From Montifringilla adamsi (lineage: Eukaryota; Chordata; Aves; Passeriformes; Passeridae): a stretch of 64,000 nucleotides of DNA. Shown here piece after piece: positions 25,532 through 37,800 of the stretch. The first letter of the stretch is position 1. Each line of letters opens with the position of its first letter. The DNA lies in the NCBI GenBank assembly GCA_017590115.1, contig JAGGNK010008337.1, positions 6,067,609 through 6,131,608 of the forward strand. Direction: 5' to 3'. The notes beneath the pieces were generated by a model. It was not told the origin of the DNA and did no database searches. It saw nothing but the letters and a program-made list of their open reading frames with translations. A program made the position numbers and the translations under genes.

Positions 25532-25675
25532 TCTGATCCAACCCCCCTGCAACGAGCAGGGACATTGTCAGCCAGACCAGGATGCTCAGAGCCCCATCCA
25601 GCCTCTCCACGAATGTTTCCAGGGATGGGGAGCCCACCTGTCTGGGCAACCTGTGCCAGTGTTTCAGCACAAACC
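25532..25675 (-). mobile_element. Second CR1 LINE fragment, adjacent
   Basis: GATCCAACCCCCCTGCAACG, GAATGTTTCCAGGGATGGGG and TGGGCAACCTGTGCCAGTGT repeat the order expected from a fresh CR1 3' end. This is therefore a separate insertion in the same orientation, not a continuation of the previous one. Confidence 0.8.
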
Positions 25676-27691
25676 TTCATCCGTATGACTGCCCTGCCCT
25701 GCGATACCTCACCCCTAGTGATCACCATCCCTTGTGCAACCCCCAAATCACCCGCAGCACTGCTTCCTCCCCAGCCATCTCCACACCAGCCTGGTCTTTG
25801 GCCCCTGCTTTTGGAGCACAGCCCTCTGTGAGCAGGGAGCTCCCAAGGGTCTGGCATGGGGCTCAGCAGCTCCTGGCTCTGCTGCTCACTGGAGGCTGCC
25901 CAGAGGAGTGGAGCCATCCTTTCCATGGCTCCTGCCTCTTTTATGATCCAGCTGCTCCTGCAGCTCCCTTCCAGCTGTCTGTGTGCATGGACAGGACTCA
26001 GAGCTCCCACAGCCATTCCACATCGCCAGCCACTGCCACTGTCTCTGCTTCCAGCAAGCACAGCCCCTGTCAGCCCTTGGCAGGCAGCTGCTGCTGTGCC
26101 TGGTGTGGCAAGTTTGGGCTGGAAAACCAAAGGAAAGGGTGTGGGGGCACCTCATCCCTGCCCAGATCTGCATCATGCTCAGCAGGCACTGGGCACTCCT
26201 GATTTTGAGGGATGCTGAAGATGCAGGAGAGCCCAGGATGCAGGAACTCTTCCCATTGGTTTGAGATGCCAGCAAATGGTGCCCCATGCCCCCTGTCTAT
26301 CATCTCCTTCACATTCCCAGCAAAAAGGCAGCTCTTCTTACTGAAGGGGGGGAAGGAGAAGGATTATTATGTTTTTGCCTTTTTCTGATATGGCAAAGCA
26401 ATGCCAACAGATGGAGCTGTACAGAGCAGGGACCGCTCACTTTGGCAGAGCACAGGGGAAGCAGCAGCCAAGCATGGAATTCCAATTATTAAGCATAATG
26501 AGAGATGAATCATCTCCAAGCAGGAGACAAGCTTTATTTACTATCTACTTTTATGTCATGAATAGAGGATTTTTTCATGGCGAAATTGCATGAACATCAT
26601 GTTGGTCCTTGCAAAAGGACTGCATGAAGCAACATCTTTAATGGAGAATTCTCAGGACAGAGAAAATAAACTCACCAGAAAGTACAAAAAGCAGGGATGA
26701 ACTCCTTTGCCCCCTTCACCAGCTCCCCTGTTGCCAGCAGGGATGCAGTGCCTTCTACAGGTAACATTCAGTGTAAGACTGGCAATACATTACTGTGCAG
26801 GTCATTTTTACCAGTTGTGAAAAATCTGAGAAGGGAAAAATCTGAGAAATTAAATAGGCAAAGAAACTGGTGAAAATAAATAGAAATAAAAATTCAAAAC
26901 TTTTGTACCAGCTTAAAAGGTCCTCATTTGTGAATGGAGCTGTTCTGTAATCACTGGATCAAACAGTGCCTGGTTACTTCCACATTTGTGGAAGCCAACA
27001 GAGCTCACAGCAACCTACATTTTAGCCCTAACTGGGGAAAAAAATCCTGTACAAAGGCATTTTTGGGCATGGATCCTCGAGGGACTCCTCAGTCTCCTTT
27101 CAATTCAGGAACTTGTATGTATTTCCTTGTTCATTCTAGCCACACACATTCATTTCACAAGGGAAATTTAATTATTGACTCTCTGTTAATAGTATTCAAG
27201 TGAAACAAGCGATGGTGCTGGAGAAAGAGAAAAATGAAGATGGAAAGAGTGGAGAGAACAGGACATAAAGTGGACATGAATAAAGACAACACATGCACAT
27301 ACAATTCAGGAGACCACTGGCCCGAAAGAACCTGCACCCAGGATTTCCAAATGAATAGTTAATCACGCTGACTAGCCAGCCTGGCCACCATTATTACCAA
27401 AAAACCCGTTAAAATATAGTTTTTGGAGTCTCTGATTTTTTATAAGTGGAAACTTCAAGCGTTTTCCCAGCCAAATTATTCTGCTGATTCTTGGCAGTGA
27501 TGCAGAAGGGACAACAGCATTGGAGTGATGGATACAGACTTCAGTACTCCCAGCACCCCGAGATCAAATCACCAAAGTGTGGCATTCAGGAAGCATCCTG
27601 AACACATTGTCACATGTCCTCGGGGCAGGGCGCGGGCAAGGTGAGAGGTACAACTCAGTTTGGGAGGAAAACACAATCAACAGGTCTTGTT

Positions 27692-27741
27692 TTCTTCATT
27701 ACCTCTCCAGGAGGGGTACATTCTTCATTACCTCTCCAGGA
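27692..27741. repeat. 29-bp direct tandem repeat
   Basis: TTCTTCATTACCTCTCCAGG occurs at 27692 and again at 27721 with the intervening bases forming the unit. Confidence 0.85.
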
Positions 27742-30700
27742 AGGCTTTTACCACTCTGTGTGTGCCATTTGTGAGACCACCTAACATGGGCTCCTTCTTC
27801 TGCAGTGAAATGGAAGAAGGGTTGGAATTTGAACTAGTTTGAAGACAAAGCACAGGGGAGTGTTGAAAGCCTACCCATTTCTTCAGGCACCTGACTGCAT
27901 TTGGGTGCCATTCTCTGCAGGGTTAGTTCCTATTGACTACCCGACCTGGGCTTGGCATCCCCTCAGGAGGCAAAGCATCTTTGTTTTAAATTAATTTGCA
28001 TGACTTTAGAGATACCTAAAGTGAAAATGCTTTAGCAAGGCAAAAGCAAAGGCATCTTAATTTCAAAATTGAAAACAAGTAACATAGAAAAGTACCAAAA
28101 GAAGAAAACAGCATTACCTCATACCTGAACTTAAAACTCTGTCTGTCACACTTTGGAGAACAGAGTAATTCATTTGCCTTGTGCCCCTTGTGTATTAACA
28201 GTGAACTCTTTGCTTGGTTTCTGTTCATCATTTTTAGTTGGGTGTTTCCTTATTTTTGAGTTTTTTCCTAATTCAGGTACCTCTCTAATGCTGGTCAAGA
28301 TTCTTGAAACTTATCTGGGAATAACTATTCTTTTGATGTGCAAATAGAATACTCAAAATAACTTTTTTTCTATGCATTAAACCTTTTTCCTGAGGAATTA
28401 ATGGAATTGCAGTCATCTAATTGCAACAGATTGCAAATCATCCATCATACAGCATTCTCTGCTGTGCCATGGCATTGTCTTTTGGTTGGATAAATTTTCT
28501 TTCGTGGACATTAGGTGACATGTTGATACAATAAAATAGGGTTTGAAACAATATCCCTCCCCTCCAGAGACACACAATTCATTTCAAAGGCCATCATGAC
28601 ACAACTGATCATTAATTACCTCAAGCCTCAGCCTGTTCTTATCTCCCCAGAGGAGTTCACTGCCTCCAAATTTTAGAAACTGTTTCTTCATTGGATCAAG
28701 AATAGTACTTCACTAGGATTGATTCTCATAAAATCAGCCACAAAATCTATTTTATAAACATGGCAATATTTTCCCAACATGATCCATGATGCACTGTAGC
28801 AGTTACTTCCAGGGATGGACTGGAAGCAGTAAGAGCAACATCCAACACAAAGAAGAATCACAGTGAGTGGGATGATGGGAGCAGTCTCATTTTATACCCA
28901 ATTTAATTAACATCAGCAAAAGGCAAGTCTTTTTGTCTTTCCCATCACTCTTCCAGCCATGCATTCCTGTGTTTCCTTTACACAGTCATGTAGCTGCAGA
29001 GCCCAAAAACATCAGCCCTCTGGCCCAAGCAAAAATTAATCTGCCAGAAGAATATTTCCTGCAAAATTTTACTCTTTGGATATAATCCTGAAGAGAATCA
29101 TGGCTGCAGATATAATTGATATTGGTGCCATCATGGGTAAAATAAACTCATCTAGGGGAAATCAATTCAATGCATGGCTAATTAAAACAGGTTTGGATAG
29201 CAATAGATAAAGAGACAAATTAAAATACCACCTTCCCCCATATTCTCTTTCTCAGGCTCAATGTTACTCCTTCATCCATAAATCCTGCACCCTCTCCTGC
29301 AAGAAGGGCTTGTGGGGCTGTTTCTCTCATTATTTTCTCACTCCTTGCTACCCATGCTGCTGCTCACAGCCAGGGCCTTTACACCTGTCCACAGCAGAAT
29401 ATCAGAGACAAAAGAGTTTGCTCTTAGCTGCAAAAAGCAGCAGTATTTTCAAGTATGGACAATTTGATGCCAACTTTAAACCAAATCTCAAGGTGACAGG
29501 GAGCAGGGCCAGGAGATCTCCAACACAGAATTGCATTGTGGGGCTATTATCAGTCACAACTCACATTTTAAGGAAAAAATTCTAAAATCTATGTTCAGTA
29601 GGATCACATGTCCAGTACATACAGAAGATGTTACAATCCAGGCTGGTTTCATGGCTTATCACACTTATCTGGGACACAGGGGTTTGCCACAGGTGAGTTG
29701 TACCATGGGAATCCTTGCCTAAGGTTGGGCTCTGTTGGGTTGTTGTTGATACCATTCACACACATGTGCCTGAAGTGAAACCAGGGCTGCAGAAATTATC
29801 ATCTTTAGGAAAACTTGTAAATCAGGAAACAGTGCTGGGAGCCCTTTAGCTCCTTTTAGCAGTCATTGCTTGGCTACAGCAGATTATTTGCCCAGAGGAG
29901 CCTGTGGTTTGGTTCTTCTATTTGGCTTGCTGGAGCCCTACACACCCAATAGATATTCCCAGATAATCCAAAAAATGAGTCATCAAAACATCTCACACAA
30001 CCTCATTTCTGAAGCCTTCAGTATTGGCATTAAGGGACTCATAAAGTTTGAGTCCTCTAAGATAAATACCTTCAAGGATGACATCCTGGCTCCACTAAAG
30101 CTGATGGCTGAGCTCCAAAGTGACACTTTCTGAAAAGGGCATTTCACTTTGAAAGGCTTTTTGTTTCAGAAAGATGAGTTTAGCTGGTCTCTATCCCCAT
30201 ACCTTAGCGGATATTTGCAGCAATACAACATTATCACTGAGACCTCAAAGATAAGGGAGGGTAGGATGGTTCAGGCACAAGGCCAAGGGAAAGCAGGTCC
30301 CACCTTACCTGCTGCTCATGCTAACACGCTTTATTTGCTTCATTAGGCATACAGGAGTGGGTAACAAGACACATCTGTTGTGTTTAAATCCCTGTCAAGT
30401 GATGCTAATGGTCTTTATGGGGATTTAAGCCCCAGGTTATGTGGAATGTGTACAATTTAATCTGTGTCACTGTAAAATCTAAAACAATAAAAGTCAGTGT
30501 ACAAGTCCTCCTTATCTCTGTGTTATCTCCCAACAGAGTGAATAATCAAGCAGGGGGCTCTTACAGTAGCAAAAGCTCCCACAGGTTTTCCTGTAAAAAA
30601 ATGAGCAAAAATAAAAGAGGTAAGTTTTATTAATCAGTAATGCTGCCCTTAGACCCACTACCCGAGTCCTTTGCCACAAGCTGCCATATAAAATCTCAAC

Positions 30701-31324
30701 ACAATTTCCTGCAAGTTACAGGTTCTCAGCATTTCTTGGCAGACCTGGCCTCTGGTATGAGGCAGTGGCCCTTTCCCAACCCTCCTGCAAGGAATCTACA
30801 AAACCTCTGGAGGCTAAAAGCCACAGAAATTGTCTTTGTCTTCACTTTGCTGTAAACCAAAACAAATCTTTCACGTGAAAGCCAAGTGTAAGGGAGAAGT
30901 TCATACTTTGTCTCTTCAAATATCCCTTGGAAGATGAGCCCTAATAGCATGTGAAGGATATATCAATTCTTTGAAAATCCAGGTTTTTGGGTTACTGTCT
31001 CTTATTCTTTTTTCCTTCAAAATAATTTTGTTTTCCCTCTACCACTTTCCATTTATTTCTGCTCTCCCCTGCTGGAAAATTTATTCTGTATACTCTGCTA
31101 ACAAGAGCCTTTATTTCCCTACCCAACTACAGTATAAACTTTCCCTTCAACTCTTCAATTCTCTCCTGAACCTTCTCCTGTCAACCAAGCTGACCTGAAA
31201 ACCAGGTTCTTTGCCTAAGTCATATTTTAATATGAAAAAGTGACTCTCTAGTAAGAGGATGGGATGTCAGCCACGCAGAATTACACTGGTCCCAATTCTG
31301 TTAGAGTGGCAAACCTTCTGAGAA

Positions 31325-31416
31325 TGAGGAGATGGTGCTCAGCTATTTGCACACACAACACTATGAAAACTGAGGAGATGGTGCTCAGTTATTTGCACAC
31401 ACAATGCTGTAAAAAC
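31325..31416. repeat. 46-bp tandem duplication
   Basis: TGAGGAGATGGTGCTCAG followed by TATTTGCACACACAA occurs at 31325 and 31371, differing at a few positions. Confidence 0.9.
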
Positions 31417-31590
31417 TGGCCAGTGTCTTTCAACAGATCAATCCTGCTACCACTGAATGACAGAACTCTTGACATAGCTCACTAACTCAAAGTAAACAAC
31501 TCACGTAACAACTGGAAGAAAAAGCAATCATTAAATTGCAAGCCTTCACTTTAACAAGCATGTTAAAGTCTCATAACACACCTGAGAGTT

Positions 31591-31620
31591 TCATCCTGCA
31601 TCATCCTGCATCATCCTGCT
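31591..31620. repeat. 10-bp tandem repeat (three copies)
   Basis: TCATCCTGCA is repeated three times, the last with a final base change. Confidence 0.9.
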
Positions 31621-33001
31621 CAAAACTGGGTTACAAAGACTGTCCAGTTGCACAATTACCATGTGCCACTGTGAAACATTGTACCTGTAATGCCATAACC
31701 ACCAATTCCTTTGTCTATTTTTTCTATATTCTGCTTTTAATTCACATTTTAACTAACAACAGCAGTTAGCCCAAGCTTGCTAGGAATCCAAGATTTATTA
31801 CCAGCTTTGTTTTCTTTTAGGTTTCCTTCTTTTCACAGCACCCTCTGTACTGTCCTTCACAGGTGAATGGCTGCAGCTCCTCTAAACAAAGTCCTCTCAT
31901 CCTCCACCTCAGTCAAATCTCTCACATGCCACAGCATTTCCAGAGGTTAATTTACCAGCAGAAAAAGCATAGTCTTCATTTGTACAGAACTGAAAAGGGT
32001 TTTTATCTAAAAATCCCAAACCAACCAACCAACCAACTAACAAAAAAATCCCCACAACTGGAATTCAAATCACCTCTTAAGTTTTTTTAGTGTAACAAGC
32101 CTGTCTTCCATAACTTGCTCAGTTGGAGCCCTTTGAAATCACTCATTGCAGGCTCATGCTGTTAAGGCACAGGAGCAAAGACAAAAATGGGTTATGTGTC
32201 AGGTTTGGTTTAGCCTATTAGAAACTTTAAGCAAGAAAATTTGTCATGGCTAAAGACTAAACAGGACTACTCTGGTACCAACCTGTCTGCTGATCCTTTA
32301 GGACACGTAATTGTGTCTTTGGGTATAAAATCAACAGCATTCAAATTTTATTTCTATGTATTTCACTTGCTCACCCTTCCTTTATAATTTCAGCAGCTAT
32401 TGCTGTCCACTGTGTAATTTCCTCTTGGGCCCTATCTGCTTATGCCAGTGGCAATGGTCACTCATCACACACAGGGCCTACAGAACATGTCATTGCAGTG
32501 TCCCTCCTCACCATTTATATTTCATAAGCCTTTTTTTTAAGCTCAAAATAGAACTAGTAGCACAATTAGATGCATAATTAAAGTCGTGTAAGATATTTCA
32601 TTGGTTTAAAGTGGAAGTTTGATAGCAAATTCTACTCCTGCCAATCTTCACAATTACAGATAGCAAAATTCATACATGCCAAGATGGTTTTCTTCTCATA
32701 TGTAACTTAGGTAGAAAACTCTGCACCAAAAAGAAGAAAAAAAAATTGATTGGAGTATTGTACAGATACAAAAATAAAGTAAAAACAAACCACAAAAATC
32801 CTATGCTGGAATCCAAGCCTCCAAAAGGAGAGATTAAGCAAGTAAGGGGAAGGAAACATTTATGAATTTATATTTTACAAGCTTATGGCAAGAAAGAGTG
32901 AATTTATGCCAAAATTTCTATATGATGTCAGTACAGGAAAGCACTTTTAGAATAAAAGCAGGCTAACACTGTTCCTTTAGCTTTTCTAACATAAAGGCCA
33001 T

Positions 33002-33131
33002 TTTAAAATTTGGCTATGTACAAACCCATATACATGATCTTCAATTTTTCACTCACTACACAGTGAAGGGTTTAAAATTTGGCTATGTACAAACCCATAT
33101 ACATGATCTTCACTCACTACACAGTGAAGGA
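33002..33131. repeat. Tandem duplication just beyond the TASP1 3' end (69 and 61 bases)
   Basis: TTTAAAATTTGGCTATGTAC starts both units (33002 and 33071), and both end CACTACACAGTGAAGG. The units are otherwise identical except that the second lacks 8 bases (the poly-T segment after GATCTTCA). Confidence 0.95.
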
Positions 33132-33401
33132 TCCTTCACTTCTTCAAACCATGAGTACACCATTGAGGATCCAACCTCAAGCACTGTATTTCAGTACAAA
33201 CTGTTTCAAGACAGGCACATTCCACGCTGTTGTTGTGCAATCTGGAAATCTGCTGGTTTATATTATTTACAGAACTGTACTGAAATATCTTCAACTACAG
33301 GGCTACATTGAGGTCACAATTAAAAAACCATACACAGATGACAGCATCTCAATGTATGCTGTAGTATAATAGCGAAAATTAACTCAGGCCATTAAAAAAT
33401 T

Positions 33402-33407
33402 TTTATT
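33402..33407 (-). promoter_or_regulatory. TASP1: Candidate distal poly(A) signal of TASP1
   Basis: The complement of TTTATT is AATAAA. It is the last good signal before the duplicated intergenic segment at 33.0-33.1 kb. Confidence 0.5.
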
Positions 33408-34570
33408 CTTCTCCATGAAAGATTGGTACTACAATCAATATAACCATTTCATCAGTCAAGTATGTCTGTTATAGGCAGGCACAATATTACAAAACAGGCA
33501 AGTACAATGCCTGATTAAGCGAATACAGTCTGAATATCTATTCATCCACTATTTCTGAAAACAGAATTATCAAATATCCACCAGGGAAAAGGATAAACTA
33601 TTTTAGTTTCTCTTTGGCATACTTATCAGGACAATGAATCAATTACAAAAGTCTTCTATTGCTGCCAGTGCTGTGAAAGGAAAAAGGACTGAGCGGAAGG
33701 TTTTACGTCAGAACTCGCTTTTAGGACTTGGGCAACCTGGCTCACACAGCCAAACTGGTGACAAATGACAGTTCAGCTGCCAATGCTTCACGAGGCAGAC
33801 AAGGATTACATTGTTTTACACTGCAGGTTTGTTCAAGGTATCAAAAGAGTTACAGTAAAGTTATGCACAGTACATACATATTACACACAGTTATATAAAT
33901 ACCCATGCTGCGGCTGGACATGAGGAAGTTGCTTTACCAACACGAAAGCTCAGTATCAGACCTCCCACCAGCCACTTGATACACATTGCACTTCCCATCC
34001 AGTAATATGTTCATTTCTGTACCTCTCTTAAAAATAGATTTAAAGCAGAAGTGAAGAATAATATCGAATCTTTCCATAAACTTTGTTTTCTTATTTACAC
34101 GGTAATATTCCATTATACATAAAGACTGCGTAACGATACATTATCTTCATATAGCTTTTTGCAATACATACAGCTTGGAGCTATTAACATCTTGGTTTGG
34201 GAACACAGATATGACCTATAAGACTATTCAAAAACAATTTGAGCCTTAATTTTGCTCTAGTTTGTTTCACTGAAACCATTCTTTGAACAACAAAAAAATC
34301 CTCCTTACTGGAGAGGAAAAAAACAACTCATGTTTAAATCACCTCTGGATTTCCTTAAACCACTAAGAAACTTAGAAACCATAATAATTTTTTGCATAAT
34401 TATAAAGCCACTTCAAAGGCCTGTTACTTTTAAATTTAGAATATGAATGACAATTGTGACCGTATATTTAAATTATTTTTTCTTAACTTTTGGTTATCTT
34501 TCAACACAGAAAAATGAAAATGCAATAATTAATTATACATGATCTTTGCACAACTGGGGAGTGTTCCTAT

Positions 34571-34576
34571 TTTATT
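34571..34576 (-). promoter_or_regulatory. TASP1: Candidate proximal poly(A) signal of TASP1
   Basis: AATAAA on the minus strand, about 200 bases past the stop codon. It would give a short-UTR isoform if used. Confidence 0.35.
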
Positions 34577-34776
34577 TGTGGGACAAAATGAACATGCACA
34601 CAACCCCCATTCACAGAGTGAGAACATAAACTACAGCAGCACTTGTCTCAAGTTGTGGTGCACATGGTTGCAATACGGAGTATAAAACAAAAGCAGAATT
34701 TCCAACATCTGTTAAAACACAAAAAAAAACTTATTGTACAAAGAGTCATTCACATTCTCTGCAATGAAGTGAAGAA

Positions 34777-34872
34777 TCAGCTGCTTTCTGGACTCTCCAG
34801 CCTGCAAACTCCTCCTTCTATTGCCACGGACTGTCCTGCCACAGCTCCAGGAGGAAGTCTTGAAATGTGAGT
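34777..34872 (-). CDS. TASP1: Taspase-1, last coding exon
   Basis: Taspase-1 is a threonine aspartase of the type-2 asparaginase (N-terminal nucleophile hydrolase) family. It cuts itself into alpha and beta subunits and cleaves nuclear regulators such as KMT2A/MLL and TFIIA. This exon encodes the beta-subunit C-terminus. The acceptor TTCCACAG precedes position 34872, and the exon reads THISRLPPGAVAGQSVAIEG, then GVCRLESPESS and TGA: 31 residues in phase 0. It follows directly from the GKAK end of the exon at 44934-45007, as in other vertebrates. The last residues (ESPESS) differ in sequence and length from the human ending as I remember it; the rest is strongly conserved. Identity is very secure. 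The exon is too short to stand out as an open frame and was found by reading the complement. Confidence 0.96.
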   Translation of the reverse strand, partial: THISRLPPGAVAGQSVAIEGGVCRLESPESS

Positions 34873-37800
34873 CTGTGGAAAAGTCAAGAGAATATTATGG
34901 ACTGAGAAAAGGCAAAATTATGCAGGACAAAGTAAGCTTGTAAGTACTGAACAATTAAGCTGTTCCCTCACTGAAGTCTGAGGACAAACTACAAAGCAAC
35001 TTGAAAAGCAACTGAGATTCTTTTTCTATTTTGTTTGCATTAATGTTTAACACATGAAGAGAAAGACCATGACAGATGCATAGAAAAGGCAAATTGGATG
35101 AATCAACAAACTGAAAGTAGAAAGAAATATCCAGAGTGAAGACAAAAGAAAATACTTCTGGCATTTCATGGTTTATAGGTCTATTTCTTAGGGCCATTCA
35201 GAAGTCTTTACTACTGCATACAGAAATACACCTTTGAGAAACCTCAGACAGAATTAAATACTTGACAAACTAACACTTCAGAGGATAAGGCAACTGCAAT
35301 GACCAGGATGCAACTAAGAAACTTCTCTGCAAAAAATACCTGCACATCCACCTAAAAAACTCCAAAAACTTCCTGTTGCCAGCTACCAAATAAATCAACC
35401 CAAAAACCAATTGTGTTTCTGCCAATAGGCATCTTTTCCACAGAAAATTTTAAAAACCTTTGAGAAGGCAATGGAATATTTCAGCCAGGAAGTGGGTACA
35501 CTTGTCTGTGTACACAAAACTCCAGTTTATAACTGAATTGTAATTCACTGACCCTAAAAATCTGTTAATGATCCTTTAAATACTGGGGTATACTTTATTA
35601 CTGATGGGCAAAAGCATCTGCTTATGAAAAGATACTTCAACTTGCTGTTAAGAGTAATGACTTTTTATTCTCTTTGCACATGTGTTTACACTGTGGAAAC
35701 TGTTCATGCTCTATTAAATTAGGAACTAGAAATTATTCCTACTATGGTATAAAGCTCACAACATAATGTTGCTGGCATTTAGAAACTACAGCTTTCTGTA
35801 AGTGCAGCCCACCACACATTTGTTTGTACATACATTAGCCCATTTAAAAGATTTAGTAGTTGCAAAATGCATAACTTGCAATGAGACAATGGGTTGTCAC
35901 AAAAAATACAAATGTAAAAGTTCAGTAAGAAAAATTTGCATCAATTGAGCAGAAAGTGATTTGAGACTCTAAACTCAGTCCACTACATTGAAGAAACATT
36001 TTGTGTCTTTTAATTCCTTTATTGATAAGGTGGGGTATCCTGCTGCCTGCACTTAGGTGGCCTTCTTTTCTGTTAAATCACAGAATAAGATTAAATTTAA
36101 AACACTTCAATGTTTTCATTTTATTGCTAAAACTTTGATCTCTGGCTTTCCTGCTTGATATATGAACAGGTTCCTACTTTCAGAACAATTTCAGTTACAA
36201 CTGTGATTTACCACTCCAAGAAGAAAATAATCTGTTCAAATCTGTTACAGTTTCCCTCAAAATGTAACTGATAATTTTTCTGTAGATGTCATTTCATAAA
36301 TTTAAAAAAAAATTAAAAGGAACAAAATCAAGTGGAAGAAAGGTATTTTTCATTCTATGACTGACAGATCCATGACATTTTCCCAGGTCTGTAAAAATTT
36401 CTAAATGAAAAGGATGACAGTATAAAAGCAGCACTGTTTGATGGGCATGGTAGCAAATTTGTTTACTCAGAGGAAGTATGCCACTTGTTGCTCAGCAAGG
36501 TACTGCAATCAGAGCAAACCAGTGAGGTAATCCTAATAAGTTTTTGAGCAAGGGGAGGAAAATGTACAAGAGGGGATAAGCAGGTAGCCACTATCAATTA
36601 ATACATTAGCAAGTATCTATGATTAAATAGCCACCCAAAACACATTTCCTATAGAAAACCTCATTTCCTATGTCAGGAGGAACACATTCTCCATACACAA
36701 GACCCCAAACCACTATACACCAGCATGTGAAGATTTCCATTTACAGAAACACTGAAACCACATATAACAAAGCATTTCTTAAAGCCTTTACTTGCATCCT
36801 GTTTATTTGCATACTTTCTATGATGGAGTAAATACAGATCTGGTTTACACTGACTACTTTTTATTACTTTCACCAATGGCTGCATTGTGTAGAACAAAAA
36901 TGAGACAGATCTAACATGATAATGTTTAAGATGTTACTTAATAAATAATTTGAAAGGGTAACATTGCCATGTCAAGACAACTGTAGAAAACTCCCAAATG
37001 AATTCCTACATTTATACCTCACTTTTTCTTAACCATAAGAACAAACTCCAGTAAATAAAAAGAAACATCAAAGAACACTGAATATTTTTAAATGAACCAC
37101 AGAACTTATTTGTAAATTCCTTACATTTTTATATCCCAACATCGTATTTTACATTAAGTCCAGATTGTATAGTCAATTAGGTTTAGATTCTAGAAACATA
37201 AAAATAAAGAACAACACTGGAAAGGTTTTAATTGAACTCGATTAGTCGGTCAGCTTTACAAGTTGAATGAACCCACACCTGGAAGAAATTGTGCCTGGGA
37301 CCACAAAAAAAAAGGAAAATAAATATTTTTCCTGAATTAATCCTCCACTCAACTCCACAGAAGCATCTCTTTGAAGAAAGTGTATGTCAAAGAATGGTAG
37401 ATTAAGAATGATGAGTTATCCACTTCTTTAGCTTCATATATAGGCATTTTACAGTCCCAAGAATATTCTGATTTGCTTTGCCTTCCCAGAGAAAAGCAAG
37501 GTTGGTGAGGTTCCAGTAGGAGATGAGGTACCAACATCTGGGACACCAGTCAGTCACCACAGATTGTTGCTGCAGCTTAGAAAAGGAACCTCTTGTCCAC
37601 AGTTCCACAGGAACAAATGTAAATGCTGGAAGAAACATTTGATCTTTTTCTTCTTACCCCTCTAAAAAGCCCAAAAGAGCTAACCAACCTTTTGATGCTG
37701 GTTCTTGCTCTGTGTTCTTGACATCCAAACACTCAGTGTTTCCCTCTTTCCCTCTTAACCAAACCAACATCATGGAACTACCAACCTCCCCAGCCCAGAG

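Larger units (their letters stand above)
25676..33001. other. Intergenic DNA, increasingly AT-rich
   Basis: No gene, RNA gene or clear transposon was recognised across these 7.3 kb. Small tandem duplications occur at 27692-27741, 31325-31416 and 31591-31620. Confidence 0.55.
33385..34776 (-). other. TASP1: TASP1 3' untranslated region (end estimated)
   Basis: The region follows the TASP1 stop codon on the minus strand. It is AT-rich and lacks coding character. A canonical AATAAA (complement TTTATT at 33402-33407) would put cleavage near 33385, giving a 3' UTR of about 1.4 kb. An earlier AATAAA at 34571-34576 could produce a short UTR of about 220 bases. The end point is inferred. Confidence 0.6.
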
